64,000 nt of DNA from Streptomyces canus 299MFChir4.1 (GCF_000383615.1 NZ_KB911619.1:1-64000); one strand, 5' to 3'. Shown: positions 15,693-25,091, numbered from the stretch's first letter. The notes: generated by a model from the sequence alone, not told the origin. Numbers and translations: made by a program.

Positions 15693-17171
15693 ATGATGCA
15701 TGTCCCCTCTGCCACCCCTCGTCAGCACGATGAGGACGGCGAGGACGGTCGGATCCGTTCACGGCTGACCGTGTCCGATCTCCCCGAGCCGCCGGGTCTG
15801 CCCCTGCTGGGCCACTTGCCGGCACTGGCCCGTGGCGGAACCATGCACCGGACGCTGAGCGACTGGCGAGACCGCTACGGGCCGACCTTCCGGGTACGGC
15901 TGGGCCGTAAGGACGCGGTCGTCACCTCGGCGCCGGCCATCCTCGATACGGTGCTGCGCGAGCGGCCGGACACGTTCCGCCGCGCCCGCTCGCTCTCCGA
16001 TCTGATCGCGGAGCTCGGGGCGTCCGGACTCTTCGACTCCGAGGGCGCGGACTGGCAGCGGTTGCGCCGCATGGCGACGCGCGGGCTGAACTCGGGTCAG
16101 CTGCGCGATTCCTACTCCGCGATCGCCCGGTCGACCGGGCGGCTGAGGGAGCGGTGGGAGGCCATGGCGGGTGCACGCGTGCCCGTGCTGGAGGATCTGA
16201 TGCGCTACACCCTCGACGTGACGGTCGCCCTGACGATGGGACACGACCTGGATGCGGTAAGGCGGGCCGACGAGGACGGGCTGCACCAGCGACTGCCCCT
16301 GGTGTTCGACACTCTGACCAAGCGGATGAACAGTCCCTTTCCCTACTGGCGTTGGATGAGGCTGCCGGGCGACCGCCGCGTGGACGCCGTCGTCGCCGAG
16401 GCCGGCGCGCTGATCCGGGAGCTTTACGCCGACTCCCGGCACCGGATGGGCGCCGGGGAGAAGCCGCGCACGTATCTGGACTCACTGGCCATGGCGAGCC
16501 TCGACAACGACGAGCACATCACGGAAGGGGACGTGATCGGCACGATCCTCAACATGATGATCGCCGGTGAGGACACCGCCGCCGCGACCACCGCCTGGGC
16601 GATCCACCACCTCGCCGGTCACCCGGAGGTGCAGCAGCGGGTGCGGACCGAGGCCGAGGCAGTCCTGGGCTCCGATGGCTACCCCGCCGAACCGGCGGAC
16701 CTGGCCCGGCTGCCCTACGCCGGGGCGGTGGTCAACGAGACGATCCGGCTGAACCCGGTCTCGCCGTTCATACTGCTGGAGGCCGTCACCGACACCACGG
16801 TCAGCGACGGCACGACCGATCTGCACATCGGGCGCGGCACGGTCATCGTGGTCCTGCTGACCCACGGCTCGGACCGTGACCCGCTCAGGTACCCGGACCC
16901 CGGGCGATTCGAGCCCGAGCGCTGGCTGTCCTCGGGGGCTCGGACGTCTCCGCAGGAACAACCGTTCATGCCGTTCGGCGGCGGTCCGCGCTTCTGCCCC
17001 GGCCGTAACCTGGCCCTCATGGAGAGCACGCTGGTCGTCGCGATGACATGTCACCGTTTCACCGTGGAGCCCGACACATCCGCCGGACCGGTCGGCGAGC
17101 GAGTGACCCTGGCTGTGCTCCCCACCCATCTGAACGTGCGGCTGCACCCTGCATCCGCCTCGGCCCAGTGA
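15693..17171 (+). CDS. cytochrome P450 monooxygenase
   Basis: A 492-residue P450. LPEPPGLPLLGHLPAL is the proline-rich lead. The I-helix motif AGEDTAAATT is near residue 291, in place of the usual AGxDTT. The ExxR motif ETIR is near 349. The haem loop FGGGPRFCPGRNLA is near 428-441 with the Cys ligand. The length and the lead are more like CYP102/CYP110-type class II enzymes than the 400-residue actinomycete norm. GGAGG lies 1 base before the first of two adjacent ATGs and 4 bases before the second (15696), which is the better start. No ferredoxin gene is adjacent, so redox partners come from elsewhere. Confidence 0.85.
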   Translation: MMHVPSATPRQHDEDGEDGRIRSRLTVSDLPEPPGLPLLGHLPALARGGTMHRTLSDWRDRYGPTFRVRLGRKDAVVTSAPAILDTVLRERPDTFRRARSLSDLIAELGASGLFDSEGADWQRLRRMATRGLNSGQLRDSYSAIARSTGRLRERWEAMAGARVPVLEDLMRYTLDVTVALTMGHDLDAVRRADEDGLHQRLPLVFDTLTKRMNSPFPYWRWMRLPGDRRVDAVVAEAGALIRELYADSRHRMGAGEKPRTYLDSLAMASLDNDEHITEGDVIGTILNMMIAGEDTAAATTAWAIHHLAGHPEVQQRVRTEAEAVLGSDGYPAEPADLARLPYAGAVVNETIRLNPVSPFILLEAVTDTTVSDGTTDLHIGRGTVIVVLLTHGSDRDPLRYPDPGRFEPERWLSSGARTSPQEQPFMPFGGGPRFCPGRNLALMESTLVVAMTCHRFTVEPDTSAGPVGERVTLAVLPTHLNVRLHPASASAQ

Positions 17172-17221
17172 TCGCGCACCATCACATTCCCCGACGCCTT
17201 CGAGGAGCGCGGTCAGACCTG

Positions 17222-17460
17222 CGCTATGCCGTAGTCCGAGGTTGCCTCGACCACCACCAGCGTGGCCCTCGTGGCGAGCAGGTGATCCCGCGGGGCGAGG
17301 ACCGCATTCGTTGTCGGTCCCCACGTTGTGGTCTCGGTCGTGGATGGCGCCCGCCGCTTCGTACTCGGGGTGCGGACGCATGCCTCTTGCTGATGCCGAG
17401 GCCCACGCAGTGTTCGTGCAGCACGCCCACGGTCTTGCTCCCTCCCTGGCGGACGGACCC
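17222..17460 (-). pseudogene. IS110-family transposase N-terminal fragment
   Basis: The minus strand reads VGVLHEHCVGLGISKRHA, then one frame over CVRTPSTKRRAPSTTETTTW and LATRATLVVVEATSDYG. This is the DEDD-type start of IS110 transposases, with a shift near 17388. In VVVEATSDYW the final Trp is lost at a junction. The remainder of the element is absent. Confidence 0.6.
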
Positions 17461-17679
17461 GTCATATGCCGTTCCGGGAGGACCAGGGTGAACAGGAATT
17501 CTGACGCAGGTGCTTCGCGGCAACACTCCACGGTTCCCGTGGTCGGCCGGTCTCGGCCGGATCGAACCCCACCATGAGCCCGAACCCGCAACAGCCCACG
17601 TCAGGGCAGACAGAAGCACGTCCGGCGCGCGCCAAGGCATTTGCCACGCCACTGGCGCACACCGAAGGTGCGCTGCATA

Positions 17680-17945
17680 CAGCGTCGAGTTTCATGTGCG
17701 GCCGGCTTGGCGTCTCCAGATCCGGCTACGACTACTGGCGATTCCGCCCGGAATCCGCGACAGCTCAGCGGCGCGAAGAACTGAAATCGCTCATCGAGAA
17801 AGCCTTCGATATGTCCGACGGCCCCTATGGGCACCGGCGCATCCAGGCCCAGCTGCGCCGCTGGGGCGTCGCCGCAGGCGTGGAGCTGTTCCGCCGCCTC
17901 ATGCGCGAACTGGGCCTGGTGCCCTGCCAGCCAGGTTCAACCTTT
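17680..17945 (+). pseudogene. IS3-family OrfB N-terminal fragment
   Basis: GRLGVSRSGYDYWRFRPESA, QRREELKSLIEKAFDMSDGP, YGHRRIQAQLRRWGV and FRRLMRELGLVPCQP are the helix-turn-helix lead of IS3-type OrfB. The integrase core is missing; after LVPCQP the sequence becomes unrecognisable. The frame stays open to 18176 without meaning. Confidence 0.7.
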
Positions 17946-18095
17946 GAAGCCCTTCAACTGACTCGACCGGCCCGAGCGGGGAATTATCTGGCGCACCGGG
18001 GACACTCGATGGCCGTCGGCGAGGCAAACTCCTGGCCGCCTACGGGGAGAACCCATTGGCCGTTGACAGCGGAATTCCCCAGGATGTACCACCTA

Positions 18096-19199
18096 TCACT
18101 CGGTCCGGCTGAAGCCTGCCTGGGTGCTTCCTCGCACCTGCAGTTGAACGGGCAGGCAGCGGTTGCGCGGACGTGACAGGGAGGCATCTGCACGGCCGGC
18201 GATCAGGCGCAGCAACGCTCTGGCCGCGGCTCGGCCCTTCGCGTCCACGTCTTGGCGGACCGTGGTGAGCGTGGGTCGCGTTCGTAGAGCGAGTGGATGG
18301 TCGTCGAAACCGACGACGGCAAGATCCTCCGGCACACGCAGCCCAGCGTCCGCTGCGGCAGCAAGTACCGCCTGCGCGATAACGTCGGTCAGACAGAGCG
18401 CGGCAGTGGGTCGATCGGACGAAGCAAACAACAGGCGGGCGCCTTCGCCGGCGTCCGCGACGTGTTTGGGCTGGTTGACCAGTGTCGGTTCGACACCGGC
18501 AGCCATCAACGCTTCCATCCACCCGGCGTGACGTTCGGCGATCACCCGTAGCTGCCTGGCAGCCTCCGGCAGAGGGCCGGGCGTCGGCCCGGCATCAGGC
18601 CCGAATCCCGGGGTGACCAGCGCTACCTTCCGATGGCCCAGGTCGACAAGGTGCTGGGCGGCCGCTCGGGCACCGCCACGGTCGTCGATGGTGATCGACA
18701 CCTGACCGCGAGGGGCGGTCATGTCGACGTACACCAGTGGCAGATTGCGCCGTTGCAGCCAGTCCAACGCCGGCAGCCGTGGGTCACAGGAGAATGCAAT
18801 CGCGCCGTCCATGGCGACATCACGAGCCAGCACGACCGTGCCCTCGGCGCGCGTTGGCAGGAGGGTGAGGGCCAGTCCGCTGGGTGCGAGCTCATCGGCG
18901 ACCGCTCCGAGGAACCGAGCCGAGACCTCGTCAGAGAGGGCTTGGCGCAGCTCCGTGGCCCACAGCACCCCTACCGCGCCGGTGGCGCCAGTGGCCAACG
19001 ACCGCGCCGATGGGTCGGGGCCGAGGTAGCCCAGTGACTCCGCCTCGGCCAGGATGCGCCCGCGGAGGGCGTCGGAGAGTTGATCGGGTCGGGAGAACGC
19101 ATTCGACACCGTCATCCGGCTGACCCCCAGCCGGTCGGCGATGGACTGCAGCGTGACTCTGGCGATGGCCCTCACCTCCCGACCGCTCGACTCTCTCAA
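18096..19199 (-). CDS. LacI-family transcriptional regulator
   Basis: Up to 367 residues. The N-terminal helix-turn-helix is VTLQSIADRLGVSRMTVSNAFSR, then the hinge YLGPDPSARSLATG. The sugar-binding domain carries GAVGVLWATEL, YVDMTAPRGQVSITIDDRGG, HLVDLGHRKVALVTPGF and DLAVVGFDDHPLA. It is divergent from the GH13 alpha-glucosidase gene, so it is probably its maltose/isomaltose-responsive repressor. Start uncertain: a TTG at 19199 and a GTG at 19175 are open, and a GGGAGG ribosome site precedes an ATC codon at the point where family proteins usually begin. Confidence 0.8.
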   Translation of the reverse strand: MRESSGREVRAIARVTLQSIADRLGVSRMTVSNAFSRPDQLSDALRGRILAEAESLGYLGPDPSARSLATGATGAVGVLWATELRQALSDEVSARFLGAVADELAPSGLALTLLPTRAEGTVVLARDVAMDGAIAFSCDPRLPALDWLQRRNLPLVYVDMTAPRGQVSITIDDRGGARAAAQHLVDLGHRKVALVTPGFGPDAGPTPGPLPEAARQLRVIAERHAGWMEALMAAGVEPTLVNQPKHVADAGEGARLLFASSDRPTAALCLTDVIAQAVLAAAADAGLRVPEDLAVVGFDDHPLALRTRPTLTTVRQDVDAKGRAAARALLRLIAGRADASLSRPRNRCLPVQLQVRGSTQAGFSRTE

Positions 19200-19203
19200 C
19201 CAT

Positions 19204-19215
19204 GCTTGCTCAAGC
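19204..19215. promoter_or_regulatory. palindrome GCTTG-CT-CAAGC, candidate LacI-type operator
   Basis: A 12-base inverted repeat in the LacI/GH13 gap, directly upstream of the LacI gene. The nearby arms CATGCTTGC (19201-19209) and GCAAGCATG (19248-19256) form a second, wider inverted repeat. LacI proteins bind short palindromes at such positions. Position is good evidence; the actual recognition sequence is inferred. Confidence 0.4.
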
Positions 19216-19282
19216 AGCTTGTCCAGCCGCCGCGCGCGGGCGCCCTGGCAAGCATGAAGCCATCTTGCACAATCCTGCCGCC

Positions 19283-19296
19283 GTAAATATCTTTAC
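19283..19296. promoter_or_regulatory. inverted repeat GTAAA-N4-TTTAC before the GH13 gene
   Basis: GTAAATATCTTTAC has perfect 5-base arms in an otherwise GC-rich gap, 37-50 bases upstream of the alpha-glucosidase start. It could be an operator or contain the promoter (TAAATAT). Which regulator uses it is not known. Confidence 0.35.
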
Positions 19297-19332
19297 CGGT
19301 ACAGAAACCCGTCGCGTTCAGGAGACACTGTC

Positions 19333-20988
19333 TTGCCTACCATCGCCTCCGACGCCACGTGGTGGCGCCAGGCCGCCGTCTACCAGATCTACCCGCGGTC
19401 CTTCGCCGATTCGAACGGCGACGGGATCGGGGACCTCAAGGGCATCACTGCCAAGATCCCGTACCTCGTCGAGCTCGGGATCGATGCCGTGTGGCTGAGC
19501 CCGTTCTACCCCTCGGCGCTCGCGGACGGCGGCTACGACGTCGACGACTACCGCAACGTCGATCCGCGCATCGGCACCCTCGAGGACTTCGATGAGATGT
19601 CCGCGGCCCTCCACGCGGCCGGCATCAAGATCATCGTGGACATCGTCCCGAATCACACCTCCGACCGCCACGAGTGGTTCCAGGAGGCCCTCGCGTCCCC
19701 CAAGGGCTCCGCGGCCCGCGAACGATACATCTTCCGCGACGGGAAGGGCGAGAACGGCGAGCTCCCGCCGAACTCGTGGGGCTCGATCTTCGGCGGCGGC
19801 GCGTGGGAGCAAATCACCGAACCCGACGGGGCGCCGGGGCAGTGGTACTTCCACTTCTTCGCCAAGGAGCAGCCGGACCTGAACTGGGACAACCCTGAGG
19901 TCCACGAGGACTTCCTCAAGACCTTGCGCTTCTGGGCCGACCGCGGCGTATCCGGGTTCCGCGTCGACGTGGCCCACATGCTCAAGAAGAACCTCGACCC
20001 GGCCTACGACGCGCTCCGTACCCTCATGTTCGGCGAGGCCTCGGTATTCCACGACGGCCAGCACCCCCTCTTCGACCGCGACGAGGTCCACGAGATCTTC
20101 GCGGACTGGCGCAAGGTCTTCAACGAGTACAATCCGCCCCGCACCGCCGTCGCCGAGGCCTGGGTGCCCGCGCACCGCCGCGCCCGCTACGCCTCCCCGG
20201 AGGGTCTGGGGCAGGCGTTCAACTTCGACCTCCTCCAGGCCGACTTCGACGCCGCCCAGTTCCGCAAGATCATCGCGGACAACCTCGCCTTCGCCGCCGA
20301 GTCCGGCACCTCATCCACGTGGGTGTTCTCCAACCACGACGTCATCCGCCACGCCACCCGTTATGCCCTGCCCGGCAACGCTGCCAAAGCAGGAGCGCAG
20401 TGGCTGCTCGACGGCGGGGACCCTGCGGCGCTGGACATCCCGCGCGGTCTGCGCCGGGCGAAGGCAGCGACACTGCTCATGCTCGCGCTCCCGGGCTCGG
20501 CCTACCTGTACCAGGGCGAGGAACTCGGCCTCCAGGAGGCGGGCCAGATCCCGTCCGAGCAGCGCCAGGACCCGACTTTCTTCCGCACCCAGGGCGAGCA
20601 GATCGGCCGCGACGGCTGCCGTGTGCCGCTCCCTTGGGAGCCGGATGGCACCTCGTTCGGCTTCGGCCCGGCCGGCGCGCACCTGCCCCAGCCAGAGTGG
20701 TTCGCCCACTACGCCGCGAGCGTCGAGGAGAAGGACCCGGCCTCGACCCTGGCGTTCTACCGGCGCGCGCTTGCCCTGCGCCATGAACTCCAGGGCGCGG
20801 AGACTCTCGTGTGGGAGCAGGCGTCCGACGACAGCGTGCTGCACTTCGTGCGCCCCGGCGGCTGGCACGTCGTGGCCAACTTCGGATCGGCCCCGGTCGC
20901 CCTGCCGGCAGGCGAGGTGCTCCTCGTGAGCGCCGACGTCGAGGACGGCAAGCTCCTCGGCGAGGCGACCGCCTGGATCCGTGCCTGA
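19333..20988 (+). CDS. GH13 alpha-glucosidase (oligo-1,6-glucosidase type)
   Basis: A 551-residue enzyme of the GH13 alpha-glucosidase group, which splits glucose from short alpha-glucans. Conserved regions: DAVWLSPFYPS, IVDIVPNHTS (105-110), GFRVDVAH with nucleophile Asp212, AVAEAW with acid/base Glu275, and FSNHD with Asp336. AYQIYPRSFADSNGDGIGDL-type lead is present in two parts near the start. No signal peptide, so it acts in the cytoplasm. TTG start with AGGAG 8 bases upstream. The divergent LacI gene is its likely regulator. No sugar transporter is adjacent. Confidence 0.88.
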   Translation: MPTIASDATWWRQAAVYQIYPRSFADSNGDGIGDLKGITAKIPYLVELGIDAVWLSPFYPSALADGGYDVDDYRNVDPRIGTLEDFDEMSAALHAAGIKIIVDIVPNHTSDRHEWFQEALASPKGSAARERYIFRDGKGENGELPPNSWGSIFGGGAWEQITEPDGAPGQWYFHFFAKEQPDLNWDNPEVHEDFLKTLRFWADRGVSGFRVDVAHMLKKNLDPAYDALRTLMFGEASVFHDGQHPLFDRDEVHEIFADWRKVFNEYNPPRTAVAEAWVPAHRRARYASPEGLGQAFNFDLLQADFDAAQFRKIIADNLAFAAESGTSSTWVFSNHDVIRHATRYALPGNAAKAGAQWLLDGGDPAALDIPRGLRRAKAATLLMLALPGSAYLYQGEELGLQEAGQIPSEQRQDPTFFRTQGEQIGRDGCRVPLPWEPDGTSFGFGPAGAHLPQPEWFAHYAASVEEKDPASTLAFYRRALALRHELQGAETLVWEQASDDSVLHFVRPGGWHVVANFGSAPVALPAGEVLLVSADVEDGKLLGEATAWIRA

Positions 20989-21112
20989 TTTCCGCCCGTT
21001 CGCTGAGCTGTTGACAGTAATGGATCAGATGATCACAGGGCTGGAAAATGTCGATGAGAACTGACACCGGTCAGGTGCTTACGTCCTCGGTGGGGAACCG
21101 GGAGGAAGCGCT

Positions 21113-21361
21113 CTACCGGCCTACCGCCGAGATGAGTCCGCCGGGTCGCTCCTCGCGCTGCGGCGGGGTGCTGATGGGGCGGCCGTAGGCGGCAGCGCGC
21201 TCGCGCAGGGTGTGGCTGTCGGCCTCCCAGCCGTGCCCGGCCAGCCAGGCAACCGGGTCGTCGGGCATCTCCGAGATCCACATGGCCGCCGCCGATCCCG
21301 GCACCGCGTCCGCGCCGAAGCGCTCGATCACGCAGCGCGAGCCCAACGTCAGGCTGGACAC
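21113..21361 (-). pseudogene. SAM-dependent methyltransferase (LCM/PPM1-like) C-terminal fragment
   Basis: About 80 residues: RCVIERFGADAVPG, MWISEMPDDPVAWLAGHGWE, RERAAAYGRPISTP and GGLISAV. This matches the C-terminal end of the actinobacterial leucine-carboxyl-methyltransferase-like family. The SAM-binding part that should precede it (to the right of 21361) is not recognisable. A 5'-truncated remnant. Confidence 0.6.
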
Positions 21362-21932
21362 TCGCCGAGGCCGCGGCTACCAGGGCGGACTGCCGGTAGC
21401 GGCGGCCACGGACACGGGTCGGGGACCAGGTCCAGGAAGCCGGACAGTGCGACCGCGTCCGTCAGCGGGACCGGCTCGGCAGTCAGGCCCAGTCGGGCCA
21501 GCGCGGTGGGCATGGGAGAAGATGCGGGAGCAGGCGCGGACTCGCCAGGTGGTCATGGGACTTCGACACTCACATGATCACTGAGACCGTGCCTGCACTG
21601 CGTTCGCCACCTGCCCGAACCGTGCTGGCCCCTCCAAGGAGGGGCCAGCACGGCACTCCGGACGAAACGGGATCACGCAACAGCCCCTGGCCCAGCGGCT
21701 GGGCCGCTCAGGTCGAGGTTTGCCTACCGGTCCCATAACCTCGACGGTTTCATAGCCGGCACGGGTCGGCCCTCCATGGCCCACTATCGCCCTGACGAGC
21801 TGACGCCAGTCATCGCAGGGGGCTGCGTGAAGGGCCGGTCTTGGCTTCTCCGACGGGAGTGGGGATCGCCCCGACCTGTAACGTGGCGATCTTCGGATGG
21901 CGTAGGCCCCGGAGTCCCGAAGGTGAATCCCC
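21362..21932. other. gap with one hairpin and no supported gene
   Basis: Nothing convincing is encoded between the methyltransferase remnant and the next gene. The only structured feature is the perfect hairpin at 21621-21652. The ORFs seen here lack motifs. Confidence 0.4.
21621..21652. terminator. perfect 15-bp stem with a 2-base loop
   Basis: CGTGCTGGCCCCTCC (21621-21635) is followed after AA by its exact reverse complement (21638-21652). No U-run follows on either strand, which is usual for high-GC actinomycete terminators. No intact gene ends just before it, so it may mark a lost gene. Confidence 0.5.
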
Positions 21933-22850
21933 ATGATGATTGACGAGCTGCCCGTCGCATGGAGGCTGTCCCCCAAGGACGTCCAGGCGGGGTGGCGTGC
22001 GCTGTGGTGGAGCGTGGGACCGGTCGGCGAACTTGCTGTGATGTTGGTCCAGCGGCGGTGCCTGAGCCGTGGCAAGTATCCCCGCGGGTGGATCGGATGG
22101 CGTGCCGAGACGCCGTTCGACGCAGAGTTGGTCATCGCCTCCGGGCAGGAGCAGCGGCGTATCCGGGTCGAAGGGATCGACATGTGGCCCAGCCATCTGG
22201 CTCTGCTGCCAGGCTCCCGGTTCCTGCTGGCGTCGGGCCGTACCTGTCGGGACGCGGAGGGATCCTGGTGGAAGAACGCTGTCGTGTACTCCGCCGAGGG
22301 CCGGCCGGAGGGTGCCTTCTGCCTCGGTGACGACATCCCGGCTCTGGTCACCGACCCCAGCGGGGGCATCTGGAGCGCCTACGGTGACGAGGTCATCTAC
22401 GGCAACCACCCGGAGTCCGGGGCCGGCTTGGCGGGCTGGAACACCCGGGGTGTCGTGACGTGGGCACCGGAGGGGAGACTTCCCGACGGGCCGCTGGAGG
22501 GTTGCACGGCCGCCACGGAAGGCGAGGTGGTGTGGCTGGTCTGGTATAGCGCCAAAGGAACCTTCCTTACCCGGATCACACCCTCCACCGGCGAGGTCGC
22601 GAGCTATTGCAGCTCGGTGAAGAACCCGGACGGATTCGCGGTGCGCGGCACGCGGGTGGTTCTGACCGGCCGCGACCACTACAAGCGCAGCACCACTGTG
22701 ACCCGCGCGGAGCTGGTCGGCGACGGGTGCGTCGCCGTCTGCCAGGAGCGAGTGCGGGTGCCCGGGCGGGTGGTCATGAAGTGCGGCCAGGGCCGCGACG
22801 GAACCCTATGGCTTCGAGCCGGCCGTACCTGGGTACGCATCGAGGCCTGA
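21933..22850 (+). CDS. hypothetical protein, probable beta-propeller
   Basis: A 305-residue soluble protein with many short beta-type repeats, each with Trp or Gly-Asp turns (SHLALLPGSRFLLASGR, TDPSGGIWSAYGDEVIYG, ATEGEVVWLVWYSAKGTFL, GRDGTLWLRAGRTWVRI). This looks like a six- or seven-bladed propeller of unknown role. GGTGAATCC-type ribosome site precedes ATGATG. No signal peptide or membrane segment. No neighbour suggests a pathway. Similar standalone propellers are common in Streptomyces. Confidence 0.65.
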   Translation: MMIDELPVAWRLSPKDVQAGWRALWWSVGPVGELAVMLVQRRCLSRGKYPRGWIGWRAETPFDAELVIASGQEQRRIRVEGIDMWPSHLALLPGSRFLLASGRTCRDAEGSWWKNAVVYSAEGRPEGAFCLGDDIPALVTDPSGGIWSAYGDEVIYGNHPESGAGLAGWNTRGVVTWAPEGRLPDGPLEGCTAATEGEVVWLVWYSAKGTFLTRITPSTGEVASYCSSVKNPDGFAVRGTRVVLTGRDHYKRSTTVTRAELVGDGCVAVCQERVRVPGRVVMKCGQGRDGTLWLRAGRTWVRIEA

Positions 22851-23285
22851 GAGCCGCGACCGTCAGACCAGCGGCAGGGCGCCCGTCAGGCCCACCGGTC
22901 GGCGGTCGCGGAGGCGCCGATCGCCGCCGAGAGATGCTGGCGCAGGGAGACGGCCCCACCGAAGCCCGCGTGGGCCGTGACCTCCTCAAGTGATTCCTCG
23001 CGGGAACCAGCCTCTCTCTCGACCTCCCACCAGCATCACCCTGAAGCGCCGACGCCAGTAAACGCCTGTGGAGCGCCAATAAGACGGGCGCCCGTGCCCG
23101 CACAGCGCGGTGAAGCAGGAAGCCCCCGGAAGGGTCAGACGACCCAGGCCGGAATCCCTGGACTTTAGGTCAGGGAGTACGTCAATCATGTTGCTCTTGC
23201 CGCTCACTATCTGGACTGCTTCCTCCGGGACTCAACCGTCCCAGTATCAGGCTGTCCAGTTCAGCGGGGGAACTTCAGTCAGCAC
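22851..23285. other. gap with a possible IS605/TnpB 3' remnant
   Basis: No intact gene. Around 23060-23168 one frame reads TPVNACGAPIRRAPVPAQ, GEAGSPRKGQTTQAGIPGL and a stop, followed by REYVNHV. That resembles the Arg/Pro-rich C-terminal tail of Streptomyces IS605-type TnpB proteins. Evidence is weak because no RuvC or zinc-ribbon motif remains. Confidence 0.3.
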
Positions 23286-24218
23286 CTACGACGACCCGAG
23301 TCCAACCGCAGTGGCTCCACTGTCCGCAAGCGGGAGACGCGCCAAGGCCCTGTTTGTGTATGTTGCCGTGGCGTGCCGAACGAAGCGAGCGACCCCTGGT
23401 GAGGTTTGCTGTTCGGCCCAAACCAGCCGGAGACGGGCCGGGGTGACCCCATTGACCTGGACCACTCTGATCCCGGGCGGCAACGGGCCGAAGCGCAGCA
23501 TTTCCCGAGGCAGGAAGGCGATGCCGTTGCCCAGGCGTACCTGAATGAGGAGTTGCAGGACATCTGTGACCTCGGGCGCGGCGATCGGTGCGCCGTCCAG
23601 CCAGTAGGCGCGTTCGGTGTCGCTGCTGCTGGAGAAGGTGATCACGGCGTCCGGTAGCAGTTCGGCACGGTCGATGACCTCGCGGCTGGCGAGCCGGTGC
23701 GCAGCGGGGAGAAGGGCGACGCGTTCGTCGACGGCAAGCACCTCGCTGTCCAGGCCGCGGTCGTCGAAGTCGCCGCTGACGAGGGCGAGGTCGGTCACCC
23801 CGGAGCGCAGGTTCTCCAGCTGGGTCCGCCAGTCCGCCATCACCACTTCCGTACGCAGCCGAGGGTCTGCGGCGAGGTAGCCACGGATCATTTGGTCCAG
23901 GGCATCCAGGTCGCAGCCGCGAGCGCTGATACGCAGCGGGGGTGTGTCACCGCCGACCTCGCGGGCCAGCCTTACCGCGTCCGACACGTGTCTGGTGATG
24001 GCGCGAGCGTGGTCGGCCAGCACTGCGCCCGCCGGGGTCAGGGAGCTCCCACGGGGCAGCCGTTCGATCAAGGCAACCCCGACGGCTCGTTCCAGCGCGG
24101 CGATGGCGCGCGACAGTGCAGGCTGCGTCATCGTGAGGCGTTCGGCGGCGCGAGTGATGCCGCCTTCGTCGGCGACGGCCACAAGATAGTGCAGCTGGCG
24201 TATATCGACCTCTGCCAT
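23286..24218 (-). CDS. LysR-family transcriptional regulator
   Basis: A 310-residue regulator. The helix-turn-helix is QLHYLVAVADEGGITRAAER, then MTQPALSRAIAALERAVG. The effector domain shows LVSGDFDDRGLDSEVLAVDE and QVRLGNGIAFLPREML. ATG at 24218 is preferred over the upstream reading because MAEVDIRQLHYL is the normal family start. It diverges from the alpha/beta hydrolase gene with an 89-base gap, so the hydrolase is the likely target. Confidence 0.85.
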   Translation of the reverse strand: MAEVDIRQLHYLVAVADEGGITRAAERLTMTQPALSRAIAALERAVGVALIERLPRGSSLTPAGAVLADHARAITRHVSDAVRLAREVGGDTPPLRISARGCDLDALDQMIRGYLAADPRLRTEVVMADWRTQLENLRSGVTDLALVSGDFDDRGLDSEVLAVDERVALLPAAHRLASREVIDRAELLPDAVITFSSSSDTERAYWLDGAPIAAPEVTDVLQLLIQVRLGNGIAFLPREMLRFGPLPPGIRVVQVNGVTPARLRLVWAEQQTSPGVARFVRHATATYTNRALARLPLADSGATAVGLGSS

Positions 24219-24307
24219 GTCGTCAGTGTGCCATGCCGATCCGGCATCGCGGCCCATGCCCGGAGTTGGATACCTCGACCGACACGGCCCGTGCAGGATT
24301 ACCTGCC

Positions 24308-25084
24308 ATGACTGTGGTATTCGTTCATGGCGTCCCGGAGACGCCGGCCCTCTGGGACAGTGTCCGCCGCCTTATTCCGCAGGAGAGCGTGGCACTGCGC
24401 CTGCCGGGGTTTGGCTCTGCCCGGCCGCCGCATCTGACTGACAAGGACGGCTACGCCGACTGGTTGGCCGGCGAATTGCTGGCGATCGGAGAGCCGGTTG
24501 ATCTTGTCGGCCACGACTGGGGAGGCCACCTGGCCATGCGTGTCGTGTCGGCCTACGCCGACGTGCCGGTCCGCAGTTGGGTGTCTGATGTCGTCTATGG
24601 CTGGCATCCCGACTATCAGTGGCACGAGGTTGCGGCATTGTGGAACAAGAGCCCGGAAGGTGAGGAATTTCTATCGGCGATCCGCGCGGCGGTGCCGGGT
24701 AGCGGTGGCACTTTCGGCGATGTGCTGCGCACGCGCGGTATGACGGCGGATTTCGCTGCCGAAGTCGACGCCGCACACGATGAGACGATGGGCGCCGCCA
24801 TCCTCGCCCTGTACCGCTCGGCTTGGCCGAATTTTCACATTGACTGGGGCACGGCGGTGACCGGACCGATCGACACGCCGGGACTTGTCTTGATGCCAAC
24901 GGGCGACGACTTGGAGGGCGTCACCCAGGACGCGGAGTTGGTAGTCGCCCAAAACGTGGAGTTGGCGCGAAGGTTCGGCGCTCAGCTGGCGCGGCTTGAT
25001 GGGCTGGGCCACTATTGGATGCTTCAGGAGCCCGAGCGAGCGGCGGAGACTCTGCAGAAGTTCTGGGCGGAGTTGCCCCGATAG
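24308..25084 (+). CDS. alpha/beta hydrolase (epoxide hydrolase/dehalogenase-like)
   Basis: A 258-residue hydrolase. HG of FVHGVPETPALW forms the oxyanion hole at 7-8. The nucleophile elbow GHDWGG has Asp70, which is typical of epoxide hydrolases and haloalkane dehalogenases rather than esterases. His235 in LGHYWMLQEPE is the general base. The cap region is Trp-rich (YGWHPDYQWHEVAALW). ATG 24308 is chosen because the fold starts at once there; AGGA is about 10 bases upstream. Regulated probably by the divergent LysR. A 12-bp hairpin terminator follows. Confidence 0.8.
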   Translation: MTVVFVHGVPETPALWDSVRRLIPQESVALRLPGFGSARPPHLTDKDGYADWLAGELLAIGEPVDLVGHDWGGHLAMRVVSAYADVPVRSWVSDVVYGWHPDYQWHEVAALWNKSPEGEEFLSAIRAAVPGSGGTFGDVLRTRGMTADFAAEVDAAHDETMGAAILALYRSAWPNFHIDWGTAVTGPIDTPGLVLMPTGDDLEGVTQDAELVVAQNVELARRFGAQLARLDGLGHYWMLQEPERAAETLQKFWAELPR

Positions 25085-25091
25085 GCCCCGT

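Noticed and set aside
23060..23168. A TnpB gene with associated guide RNA
   Set aside because: Only a tail-like peptide is visible; no RuvC or zinc-ribbon motif is present, so no RNA-guided system is claimed.
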